In this document: positions 1 through 5,255 of the stretch, piece after piece | How the letters are laid out: the number at the start of each line of letters is the position of its first letter | Position numbering within the stretch: position 1 is the first letter of the stretch | Assembly (NCBI GenBank): GCA_016763335.1 | Contig: JAESUD010000069.1 | Coordinates: forward strand, 1 to 9,301 | DNA: 9,301 bases | DNA from: Emcibacteraceae bacterium | Lineage (GTDB): Bacteria; Pseudomonadota; Alphaproteobacteria; Sphingomonadales; Emcibacteraceae | Reading direction: 5' to 3' | Position numbers and translations under genes: made by a program | The notes under the pieces: model-generated | The model's input: the letters and a program-made list of their open reading frames with translations, nothing else | The model's database searches: none | Told to the model about the DNA's origin: nothing

Positions 1-124
1 ACATAACTATTATTGGAATTAACTTAAGCGCGTTACGTTGGATGTATCTCACTCTAGCCTCCCCAAAATGTGTTCGTAGGCCTATCGTAACCTTGTTATT
101 AAAGGAAATCAAATTGCATGATCT

Positions 125-156
125 GAATGTCTGCTTTGGGTCGAAAGCAGGCACTC
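125..156 (+). repeat. Palindromic repeat, copy A (TTTGGGTCG core)
   Basis: The arms TGTCTGCTTT (128-137) and AAAGCAGGCA (144-153) pair over 10 bp with one G-T wobble, around the 6-nt loop GGGTCG. The same unit recurs at 1245-1275 in the same orientation and, more diverged, at 238-267 inverted. The leading sequence GAATGTCTGCTTTGGGTCG is identical in copies A and B, which argues for a dispersed repeat rather than chance. It could be a REP-like or miniature non-autonomous element; no transposase is present in the window. Confidence 0.7.
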
Positions 157-237
157 AATAAACGAACGATTTAGGCATCAGCCCTCGATAACCTTATATT
201 ATCGTAAGTGAATTTATCCAGAAAGATTAGAAAACCC

Positions 238-267
238 CATGACTGCTACCGACCCAAAGCGGTCTAT
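238..267 (-). repeat. Palindromic repeat, copy C (inverted, diverged)
   Basis: Read on the minus strand this carries GCTTTGGGTCGGTAGCAG, matching the core of copies A and B. On the plus strand GACTGCT (241-247) pairs with AGCGGTC (258-264) with one wobble. It lies about 85 nt from copy A in the opposite orientation, so the two together could also fold as a larger inverted pair. The match is weaker than between A and B. Confidence 0.55.
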
Positions 268-300
268 TAGTTGAAAAGCTAGCAAATTTATAGCAACACC

Positions 301-334
301 TCCGCTTCTTCATATCTTCTTTTTTTCAAGCGGG
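301..334 (-). terminator. Possible weak terminator stem after the exported-protein gene
   Basis: CCGCTT (302-307) and AAGCGG (328-333) are perfectly complementary, with an extra wobble pair at 301/334, and start 8 nt past the stop of the minus-strand gene. The loop is 20 nt and there is no run of T after the stem on the minus strand, so it is not a canonical intrinsic terminator. Its position directly after a stop codon is the main argument. Confidence 0.25.
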
Positions 335-341
335 ATATTAT

Positions 342-1088
342 TTACACATAACTTAACAAACCTCGAAGTCCATAGTTCCTCTCTTCAAACTTGATATCCT
401 TCATTTTATCAAATAATGCACTTTGCACCTGATCATATTGTTCAGGTAATCCAAAGAGTATTTTTGTTACTTTGCCCGACATTTGTCCGCGCGAAATCCA
501 GCCTTGGTACCAAAAGGGTTTTTCACTAAACATAATTGCAATCATACCATATATGGGCTCTTTAAAGTATGCTGTACTAATTGATGTTGCCTGATCAATG
601 CTAACCGTTGAAGTTTCAGCTTCAGATTTATACTTCTTATAAAGCGTCGAAAGAATAAATGAAGGATCCGTTAAATATGCTATATAAGTGAGGATATCAT
701 TTATGTTCCTTTTATACTTGTATCCATCGGATTCGCCGTTTTTCCATGCGTAAACATAATCTCCTATTGTGACAATATTCCAATCTTTCCTATGTTCATT
801 CACAAAGAGTTCACCACGCGAATAATAGATATCTGTAGAAAGCCGTTCTTTATCATCTTCGATCAATCTAATTGATATTTTGCTCCGATCATGAGATTTT
901 AAAATAGTATATACACGCTCTCTGTGCTCGCCACCCTTCTCTAACCCAGCAGCCTCCCGGGCATTGTCAATTCGTGCAAGTGTTTTATCAATCAAAGCGT
1001 TCCACTCATCTTCATTAGCCGAGGACGGATTGACCCCAAGAAATATCACTAATAAACAGGATATAAAATTTAATCTAAGAATTTTCAT
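342..1088 (-). CDS. Unrecognised exported (periplasmic) protein, 248 aa
   Basis: I do not recognise the family. The reading frame is open up to 1211, but the ATG at 1086-1088 is the better start: it has AAGGGG about 8 nt upstream, and the protein then opens with a classic Sec signal (MKIL, hydrophobic residues 8-19, then an A-type cleavage site after Ser-Ser-Ala around 22-24). Longer starts would bury that signal behind 41 low-quality residues. The mature part (~224 aa) has no further membrane segment. It is rich in Tyr, Lys and Asp/Glu, with a beta-strand-like middle (about 68-127, including TIGDYVYAWKNGE) and an alternating C-terminal half. The middle recalls LolA-like or other periplasmic lipid-carrier folds only in general texture, so that is a weak guess. 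No lipobox is placed correctly for a lipoprotein. It stands alone, flanked by palindromic repeats, in low-G+C DNA, consistent with an accessory gene. That it is a real gene is fairly sure; its function is unknown. Confidence 0.7.
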   Translation of the reverse strand: MKILRLNFISCLLVIFLGVNPSSANEDEWNALIDKTLARIDNAREAAGLEKGGEHRERVYTILKSHDRSKISIRLIEDDKERLSTDIYYSRGELFVNEHRKDWNIVTIGDYVYAWKNGESDGYKYKRNINDILTYIAYLTDPSFILSTLYKKYKSEAETSTVSIDQATSISTAYFKEPIYGMIAIMFSEKPFWYQGWISRGQMSGKVTKILFGLPEQYDQVQSALFDKMKDIKFEERNYGLRGLLSYV

Positions 1089-1438
1089 TGAAGCCCCTTT
1101 AGATGTTCTATAAATCCTTATACCATCCATTAATACGTGAAACCCAAAGTGATCTGCACAAAATGTCGCAGTATCATAGTATCCTCCCCTAAGATTAATG
1201 GAGTGTAGCAAATGCGGAATGTATGGTCAAATTCGCACCTCGCGAATGTCTGCTTTGGGTCGTAAGCAGACAGTCGGATTAGCAAAAGAATGTTATATCT
1301 TCGGTCAACTATGTGGGATTTAATTATCTACTTTAATGATAAAGTTTGCCATCCCTTTCCAATGCGGTGACTTCCCTCAAAAAACAACTATGAAATCCAG
1401 CTCAGGTTTTGAAATTAATTATTTAAATTCAAACATGA
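1089..1438. other. Gene-free spacer with one palindromic repeat
   Basis: This 350-nt AT-rich stretch lies between the start of the exported-protein gene and the stop of the ArsR-type gene, both on the minus strand. It should hold the promoter of the exported-protein gene, but I see no convincing -35/-10 pair. Repeat copy B occupies 1245-1275. An AT-only stem, TTTGAA/TTCAAA at 1408-1433, lies just past the ArsR stop and is too weak to call a terminator. Nothing else is recognisable. Confidence 0.5.
1245..1275 (+). repeat. Palindromic repeat, copy B (TTTGGGTCG core)
   Basis: TGTCTGCTT (1247-1255) and AAGCAGACA (1264-1272) form a perfect 9-bp stem around an 8-nt loop containing GGGTCG. It shares GAATGTCTGCTTTGGGTCG exactly with copy A, about 1.1 kb away. 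Together with copies A and C it brackets the unknown exported-protein gene. Confidence 0.7.
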
Positions 1439-1747
1439 TTATTGTGATAAATGGGAAAGGTCATCAATAAACTTCGATAACACCTTTTTATCCGGTTTAT
1501 AAAAAACCCAATTTTTTATCTTCTTACTTGTTACCAATCCCGCCTCTTCCAATATTTTCATATGGGATGTCACCGTTGGTTGTTTGAGTTTTATTTTATC
1601 TGTGATGTGTCCCACACAAACACCATCATCGATCAAATCACCGTCAATTTGCTTTGGAAAGTGAGCCAAGGGGTCAACTATCCAATTCATGATCTTCATT
1701 CTTTTTTCATTTGCAAGTGCGCGCAAAATTAAAGTTGTTGACTCCAT
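1439..1747 (-). CDS. ArsR/SmtB-family winged-helix repressor, 102 aa
   Basis: A small DNA-binding transcriptional regulator. Residues 7-22 (ILRALANEKRMKIMNW) match the ArsR opening helix that follows the LADxTR/LANEKR pattern. Residues 42-71 make the helix-turn-helix, with the recognition helix about 55-67 (KQPTVTSHMKIL), and 71-84 form the beta wing (LVTSKKIKNWVFYK). The length is normal for the family. The classical metal-binding ELCVC motif on the recognition helix is absent: only one Cys (44, in GVCVGH) is present, so arsenic or cadmium sensing is unlikely and the signal is unknown. The start ATG has AGG 7 nt upstream. The gene is divergent from the exported PLP enzyme gene (126 nt between starts), with an AT-rich dyad cluster between them. 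By ArsR convention it probably represses itself and that neighbour; this is inference. The DNA-binding family is near certain. Confidence 0.9.
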   Translation of the reverse strand: MESTTLILRALANEKRMKIMNWIVDPLAHFPKQIDGDLIDDGVCVGHITDKIKLKQPTVTSHMKILEEAGLVTSKKIKNWVFYKPDKKVLSKFIDDLSHLSQ

Positions 1748-1755
1748 ATCAAAAC

Positions 1756-1794
1756 CTATATAGTAAGTTATCTATATTGATGAATATCTATATT
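1756..1794. promoter_or_regulatory. Candidate ArsR operator in the divergent intergenic region
   Basis: Three overlapping symmetries cluster here. CTATATAG (1756-1763) is an 8-bp palindrome. TATCTATATT occurs twice as a direct repeat 16 bp apart (1769-1778 and 1785-1794). ATATT-GATG-AATAT (1774-1787) is a perfect 5-bp-arm inverted repeat. ArsR-family dimers usually bind AT-rich dyads of this kind, and the cluster lies between the repressor start (1747) and a consensus -10 box for the opposite gene. Binding is inferred, and the AT richness makes some symmetry expected by chance. Confidence 0.5.
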
Positions 1795-1818
1795 TAAGAA
1801 ATTCTATGTATTTATAAT
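1790..1818 (+). promoter_or_regulatory. Candidate promoter of the exported PLP enzyme gene
   Basis: A perfect -10 box TATAAT sits at 1813-1818. The -35 position (about 1789-1795) is poor (ATATTT) and falls in the last repeat of the presumed operator, as expected for a repressible promoter. This would give a leader of roughly 50 nt. An alternative is TTGTCA at 1833-1838, but no good -10 lies at the right distance from it. Confidence 0.35.
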
Positions 1819-1873
1819 TCGCAATAAACCCATTGTCAAAGCTTCTATTGATAATTCTATAAAAGGATGAACC

Positions 1874-3211
1874 ATGAAAAAACAAACCCCATCACGCAGA
1901 AAATTTTTAAAAACAGCAGGATTAACAACATTGATAACCGCATCAGGACAAGTAAACTCATTTGCACGAGGAAAATCTCAAAGCAAAATAAATAGCCGAT
2001 ATGATTTTGATAAAGTTTTCAACCGAATTGGTGTCAACAGTATCAAATGGGACGGTGCAATTCGCAAATACGGAAAAGATAAAATCATTGTCCCCATGGG
2101 CATTGCAGATATGGATTTCAAACAGATGCCCGCCGTGACAAAAGCATTAATGGAAAGAGTTGAATATGAAAGTTACGGTTATGAAATGGTCACGGATGAA
2201 TATTACCAATCCATCATTGATTGGAACAAAAACCGTTACGGCCAAGAAATAAAGAAAGAATGGATTAGAAATTCATCGGGACTAACATCAGGGATGGTTC
2301 CCGCCTTGCGTGGTTTAAATCCTGTCGGCGGTAAGGTCGCCGTAATGACACCAACTTATAGCGGCTTTAATATCGAAATAAAAAAAGCCGGTATGAGGGT
2401 TGAACAAAGTCCGATGAAGAAAATAAACGGTCGGTGGAAAATGGATTTAGAAGACCTCGAGAGCCGCCTTGATTATGAAACAAAATGTTTAATCCTATGT
2501 AATCCCAATAACCCAACAGGTGAATGTTGGACTGCGGATGAATTACGGGCTCTAGGCGATGTATGTATACGCCACGGTGTTACGGTATTATCAGATGAAA
2601 TCTGGTGCGATATTATTCGAAAAGAGCAAAAATACATTCCATATGCGTCAATCGGTGAAAAATATGCCGATAGCAGCATCACTTATAAATCAGCAGGAAA
2701 AACATTTAACCAAGCCATTTTGAAAGTTGCATACTTCTTTACACAAAATGATGATCTGATGAATGCCGCAATGGTTGGAGGTGGACATCAAACAGAAGTT
2801 AATATTTTTGGTCAAATTGCAACGGAGGTCGCTTATAAGAAAGGAGCTAAATGGGTTGATGGCCTAAATCAATATCTTGATAGCAATTTTGATTACTTGG
2901 TCGATTATATAAACACACCAGGTGAAATGCCTGGCATTGAATATTCAAAACCGGAGAGCACATATCTTGCCTGGCTTGATTGCAATGGTCTTAAAGAAAA
3001 AGTCGCGACTGCCGACAAATTAAAAGAAGGACAAACCCCGGAAGACAAACTTAGTGAATGGCTTATTGAACATGCCGGCGTTCAATTAAATGCAGGGCAT
3101 GTATACGGCATAGGAAGCGACGGGTTTTTAAGAATGAACATCGCGGTTCCACGTGTGCATTTAAAACTGGCGCTTGATAATTTAAATAAAGCTCTAAAAT
3201 CTATTATCTAA
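1874..3211 (+). CDS. Tat-exported MalY/PatB-like PLP aminotransferase / C-S lyase, 445 aa
   Basis: A fold-type I PLP enzyme of aminotransferase class I/II, closest in its motifs to the MalY/PatB group, many of which cleave cystathionine or cysteine (C-S beta-lyase) while others act as aminotransferases. Visible marks: IADMDF (77-82), YGYEM (101-105), the CNPNNPTG cofactor loop (209-216), the SDEIWCD Asp motif (240-246), the Schiff-base Lys276 in KSAGKTFN, and the substrate-carboxylate Arg420 in FLRMNIAVPR. The N-terminus is a twin-arginine signal, SRRKFLK (7-13), followed by a hydrophobic stretch (14-26) and a probable cut near Ala31, so the folded, PLP-loaded enzyme would act in the periplasm. 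Most family members are cytoplasmic. An insert at about 372-391 separates the LAWLDCNGL strand from LSEWLIE, which is shorter in MalY as I remember it. AAGGA sits 5-6 nt before the ATG. It is divergent from an ArsR-type regulator, its likely repressor. The fold is certain; substrate and exact reaction are not. Confidence 0.88.
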   Translation: MKKQTPSRRKFLKTAGLTTLITASGQVNSFARGKSQSKINSRYDFDKVFNRIGVNSIKWDGAIRKYGKDKIIVPMGIADMDFKQMPAVTKALMERVEYESYGYEMVTDEYYQSIIDWNKNRYGQEIKKEWIRNSSGLTSGMVPALRGLNPVGGKVAVMTPTYSGFNIEIKKAGMRVEQSPMKKINGRWKMDLEDLESRLDYETKCLILCNPNNPTGECWTADELRALGDVCIRHGVTVLSDEIWCDIIRKEQKYIPYASIGEKYADSSITYKSAGKTFNQAILKVAYFFTQNDDLMNAAMVGGGHQTEVNIFGQIATEVAYKKGAKWVDGLNQYLDSNFDYLVDYINTPGEMPGIEYSKPESTYLAWLDCNGLKEKVATADKLKEGQTPEDKLSEWLIEHAGVQLNAGHVYGIGSDGFLRMNIAVPRVHLKLALDNLNKALKSII

Positions 3212-3219
3212 AAATAAAA

Positions 3220-3248
3220 AGCCCGTTCTACATTTTGTAAAACGGGCT
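3220..3248. terminator. Bidirectional terminator between the PLP enzyme and tRNA-Ala
   Basis: AGCCCGTT (3220-3227) pairs perfectly with AACGGGCT (3241-3248). The inner TACA/TGTA can extend the stem past one mismatch. It begins 8 nt after the stop of the plus-strand PLP enzyme gene and 9 nt past the 3' end of the minus-strand tRNA. The T-rich run is better on the minus strand (TTTTTATTTTTA), so it terminates the tRNA transcript well and probably the convergent gene more weakly. Confidence 0.85.
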
Positions 3249-3257
3249 CTTAAAATT

Positions 3258-3333
3258 TGGTGGAGCTAAGCGGGATCGAACCGCTGACCTCTACACTGCC
3301 AGTGTAGCGCTCTCCCAGCTGAGCTATAGCCCC
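3258..3333 (-). tRNA. tRNA-Ala (anticodon GGC)
   Basis: Reading the minus strand gives a full 76-nt cloverleaf: acceptor GGGGCTA/TAGCTCC, D arm GCTCAGCTGGGAGAGC, anticodon arm CTACA-CTGGCAG-TGTAG with anticodon GGC, T arm AGCGG-TTCGATC-CCGCT, discriminator A, and an encoded CCA end. The acceptor contains the G-T pair at position 3-70 that marks alanine tRNAs for AlaRS. It decodes GCC and GCU. A possible -10 (TATAAA) lies about 8 nt upstream on the minus strand, but it is not convincing, and co-transcription with the FYDLN gene 42 nt upstream is equally possible. tRNA 3' ends are common insertion sites, and the accessory-looking genes begin on this side. Confidence 0.97.
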
Positions 3334-3336
3334 GAA

Positions 3337-3368
3337 TACTTCATTTATAACTGGTAAAAAATGAAGTA
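3337..3368. repeat. Perfect 10-bp inverted repeat between the FYDLN gene and tRNA-Ala
   Basis: TACTTCATTT (3337-3346) and AAATGAAGTA (3359-3368) are exactly complementary around a 12-nt loop, and the arm begins 3 nt upstream of the tRNA 5' end. On the minus strand it would fold 7 nt after the FYDLN-gene stop. There is no T run after it, so it is not a standard terminator. It may be a processing or readthrough stem between mRNA and tRNA, or a site for a dimeric protein. Confidence 0.5.
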
Positions 3369-3375
3369 GGAATTC

Positions 3376-3728
3376 TTAATTATCGTCTGTGGTTTTCTCA
3401 ATCGGGGCGGCGACCACATCGGCAACATTCGTGTCATCATCATCGTTGAGAACGACTGTGTTATCATCCGGTGCAATTTCACTCTCTGAATTTTCAACAT
3501 TCAGAAGTTCCTCATCATCAAGAAGGTCTTCGGAAGCTTCTGCAGTCTCTTCCTCTTCTTTCTTTTCAGTGATGAGTTCGATTGAATGAGTTTTACTCTT
3601 CAGAATAATCTCAGGTTTAAACTTTTGTTCACAAGAAATGCAAACGATCGGATCGCTCTCACCTAAATCATAAAATCTTGTTCCACATTTTGGGCATTGA
3701 CGTTTGTCGCCCCATTAGCTTTAGCCAA
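3376..3728 (-). pseudogene. FYDLN-type zinc-ribbon/acidic-tail protein (TIGR02300-like), frameshifted at codon 5
   Basis: A small protein family of unknown function, typical of alphaproteobacteria and usually found beside aroA. As written, translation would start at TTG (3726-3728), with AGGAG 7 nt upstream, and read Met-Ala-Lys-Ala; the next codon lacks one base (around 3714-3716), after which the family sequence continues in the other frame as WGDKRQCPKCGTRFYDLG and onward to a TAA at 3376-3378. Restoring one base gives 117 aa. Features then visible are Cys12/Cys15 and Cys30/Cys33 (CPKC and CISC, a zinc ribbon), the FYDL signature at 19-22, and a long acidic tail (about 53-117) rich in Asp and Glu. 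The downstream frame has no ATG, GTG or TTG of its own before the zinc ribbon, and a stop codon lies directly upstream of its Trp codon, so an internal start does not rescue it. The rest is uninterrupted, which argues for a very recent lesion or a sequencing or assembly error over an old pseudogene. It is divergent from aroA. Confidence 0.85.
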
Positions 3729-3775
3729 AGTAATTCTCCTAAGAACATCTTGTTCACGAGTACATAAAAAAATAT

Positions 3776-3804
3776 CATTTGCCACGTTATCGGGCCACTG
3801 TCAA
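3776..3804 (-). promoter_or_regulatory. Possible promoter of the FYDLN gene
   Basis: On the minus strand TTGACA (3799-3804) is a perfect -35. At 17 nt spacing the -10 reads CAAATG (3776-3781), which is poor. It points at the FYDLN gene, whose start would lie about 55 nt downstream of transcription initiation. The -35 is good and the -10 weak. Confidence 0.35.
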
Positions 3805-3833
3805 AGCCTATTATTAGAAAAACACATAGTTTG

Positions 3834-3892
3834 TTGACAATAATGAAATAAATATTCAAATTTTAGGGCAAATAAAGTGATACTTCGCCCTA
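3834..3892 (+). promoter_or_regulatory. Candidate aroA promoter with a downstream stem-loop
   Basis: A perfect TTGACA (3834-3839) faces aroA; the -10 at 17 nt is CAAATT (3857-3862), only partly matching. Immediately after it TAGGGC (3864-3869) pairs with GCCCTA (3887-3892), with an inner AAGT-GAT-ACTT stem (3875-3885). The stem would fall at the start of the transcript or over the initiation region, so it could shield the 5' end or be a dyad operator. The leader then runs about 80 nt to aroA, which has no clear Shine-Dalgarno sequence. Confidence 0.4.
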
Positions 3893-3947
3893 GTTATATG
3901 CTATTTCACTGCTAAATTAATATTGAAATGTAGATAAAAATAAAAAT

Positions 3948-5255
3948 ATGAATCAGTTAACGTCATCAAACGCTGCCCCCCTTAAAGGCACAATAACCGT
4001 ACCGGGTGATAAATCCATATCTCATCGGTCGTTAATTATGGCAGCTCTTTCAATTGGCGAAAGCACAATTTCCGGCCTGCTTGAGGGAGAAGACGTACTC
4101 GGCACTGCCGCAGCCCTTCGTGAACTTGGTGCGGATATATATAAAGATGATACCGGTGTTTGGCATGTTCACGGTGTCGGAATTGGCGGACTAAAACAAC
4201 CATCTGCGCCGTTAGATATGGGAAATAGCGGCACAGGCGTTAGACTTATGATGGGTCTTGTTGCAACACATCCAATTGAAGTGACCTTCACCGGCGACGC
4301 TTCGCTATCAAGCAGACCCATGAAAAGGGTTACAGACCCCCTCACCGAATTTGGTGCTGAATTTTTGGGAAATGACGAAGGCACCCTGCCTATAACTGTC
4401 AAAGGGGCAAAAATGCCCCTGCCGATCACATACGCGCTACCCGTTGCGTCCGCGCAGGTTAAATCGGCCGTTATGCTCGCCGGACTTAATACCGCGGGCA
4501 ATACAACTGTGATCGAAAAAATCCCTACGCGCGATCATTCAGAACGTATTTTTAATTATTTCGGTGTTCCAATTAAACTTGAAGGCGATAACATTATCGT
4601 TACGGGCCACGCTGAACTGACAGCAAGAAAAATGGCCGTCCCCGCTGATCCTTCATCTGCAGCATTTTTGATGGTTGCCGCACTAATTACCGAAGGTTCG
4701 GATATCACCATCAAAAATGTTGGCATTAACACGGCCCGTACAGGTTTATTCACAACCTTAATCGAAATGGGCGGTGACATTAGTTTTGAAAATAAACGCC
4801 AGGAATGCGGCGAAGATGTTGCCGACATCCGAGTTAGGCATTCGAAATTATCCGGCATTATAGTCCCGAAAGAACGCGCCCCATCGATGATTGATGAATA
4901 TCCCGTTCTTTGCGCTGCTGCTGCCTGTGCATCAGGCGAAACGGTAATGAGAGGGATAAAAGAACTTCGGGTAAAAGAATCAGATAGAATTGCGGTTATG
5001 GTCAAAGGGTTAAAATCTTGTGGTATCAATGTAACGGAATTTCCAGATGGTATGACTGTGAAAAAATCAATCGCAAACGGAACGCATGAAATTGAAACAA
5101 AGCTTGATCACCGCATTGCCATGTCCTTTTTAATTCTCGGCCTTTGTTCTGATAATGCCATCACAATTGATGATGGCACAGTTATTGAAACAAGTTTTCC
5201 CGGCTTTACTAATCTGATGAATTCATTGGGTGCGAATATGGGCTTTCAAACATGA
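3948..5255 (+). CDS. aroA: 3-phosphoshikimate 1-carboxyvinyltransferase (EPSP synthase)
   Basis: Transfers enolpyruvyl from phosphoenolpyruvate to the 5-OH of shikimate-3-phosphate, the sixth step of the shikimate pathway to aromatic amino acids and folate; cytoplasmic. At 435 aa it has the normal length and two inside-out alpha/beta domains. Motifs: PGDKSISHR (19-27, Lys22 and Arg27 binding substrate), LLEGEDVL (44-51, as in the CP4-like group), GNSGTG (92-97), SRPM (122-125), ASAQVKSA (167-174), the catalytic-base region IDEYPVL (315-321, Asp316), RVKESDR (341-347) and LDHRIAMSF (386-394). In GNSGTG the Gly at 95 is the one replaced by Ala in the glyphosate-tolerant CP4 enzyme, so this residue is of the ordinary type; actual sensitivity cannot be read from one position. 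The start shows little Shine-Dalgarno sequence (only A-rich DNA) but fits the family N-terminus. Its last codons overlap the cmk start in an ATGA, implying translational coupling. Confidence 0.97.
   Translation: MNQLTSSNAAPLKGTITVPGDKSISHRSLIMAALSIGESTISGLLEGEDVLGTAAALRELGADIYKDDTGVWHVHGVGIGGLKQPSAPLDMGNSGTGVRLMMGLVATHPIEVTFTGDASLSSRPMKRVTDPLTEFGAEFLGNDEGTLPITVKGAKMPLPITYALPVASAQVKSAVMLAGLNTAGNTTVIEKIPTRDHSERIFNYFGVPIKLEGDNIIVTGHAELTARKMAVPADPSSAAFLMVAALITEGSDITIKNVGINTARTGLFTTLIEMGGDISFENKRQECGEDVADIRVRHSKLSGIIVPKERAPSMIDEYPVLCAAAACASGETVMRGIKELRVKESDRIAVMVKGLKSCGINVTEFPDGMTVKKSIANGTHEIETKLDHRIAMSFLILGLCSDNAITIDDGTVIETSFPGFTNLMNSLGANMGFQT

Larger units (their letters stand above)
1..341. other. 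Gene-free AT-rich left flank
   Basis: No supportable reading frame was seen on either strand. What it holds is two palindromic repeat copies sharing a TTTGGGTCG core (about 125-156 and, inverted, 238-267) and a stem just downstream of the minus-strand gene (301-334), each listed separately. A short CGATAA/TTATCG inverted repeat at 186-204 has no context to give it meaning. The remainder shows no recognisable promoter, RNA gene or gene fragment. The left edge of the window could cut a gene lying outside, but nothing here reads as its end. Confidence 0.6.

Noticed and set aside
186..204. CGATAA/TTATCG inverted repeat
   Set aside because: Only 6 bp with a 7-nt loop in AT-rich DNA and no adjacent gene or T run; compatible with chance.
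1089..1211. 41-residue N-terminal extension of the unknown exported protein
   Set aside because: It would place the signal peptide internally and lacks a ribosome site at the upstream ATG, while the ATG at 1086-1088 has AAGGGG at the right spacing.
1408..1433. TTTGAA/TTCAAA stem after the ArsR-type gene
   Set aside because: A 6-bp stem, mostly A-T, with mismatches on both sides; too weak for a terminator.
1..3257. Search for an integrase, transposase or duplicated tRNA-Ala 3' end in the accessory part
   Set aside because: None was seen by eye on either strand, so no mobile island is called.
3389..3589. 66-codon Ser-rich plus-strand frame
   Set aside because: It is the complement of the Asp/Glu-rich tail of the FYDLN gene, where GAA/GAT runs read as TTC/ATC/TCA on the other strand; it has no start signal.
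3668..3859. 63-codon minus-strand frame overlapping the FYDLN gene start
   Set aside because: It reads through the FYDLN start region in a third frame, with no ribosome site and no family resemblance. It is open only because the DNA is AT-rich, and it does not join the zinc-ribbon frame.
4169..5029. Long minus-strand frames opposite aroA
   Set aside because: They are shadows of a strongly conserved coding sequence, with no start signals and no recognisable product.
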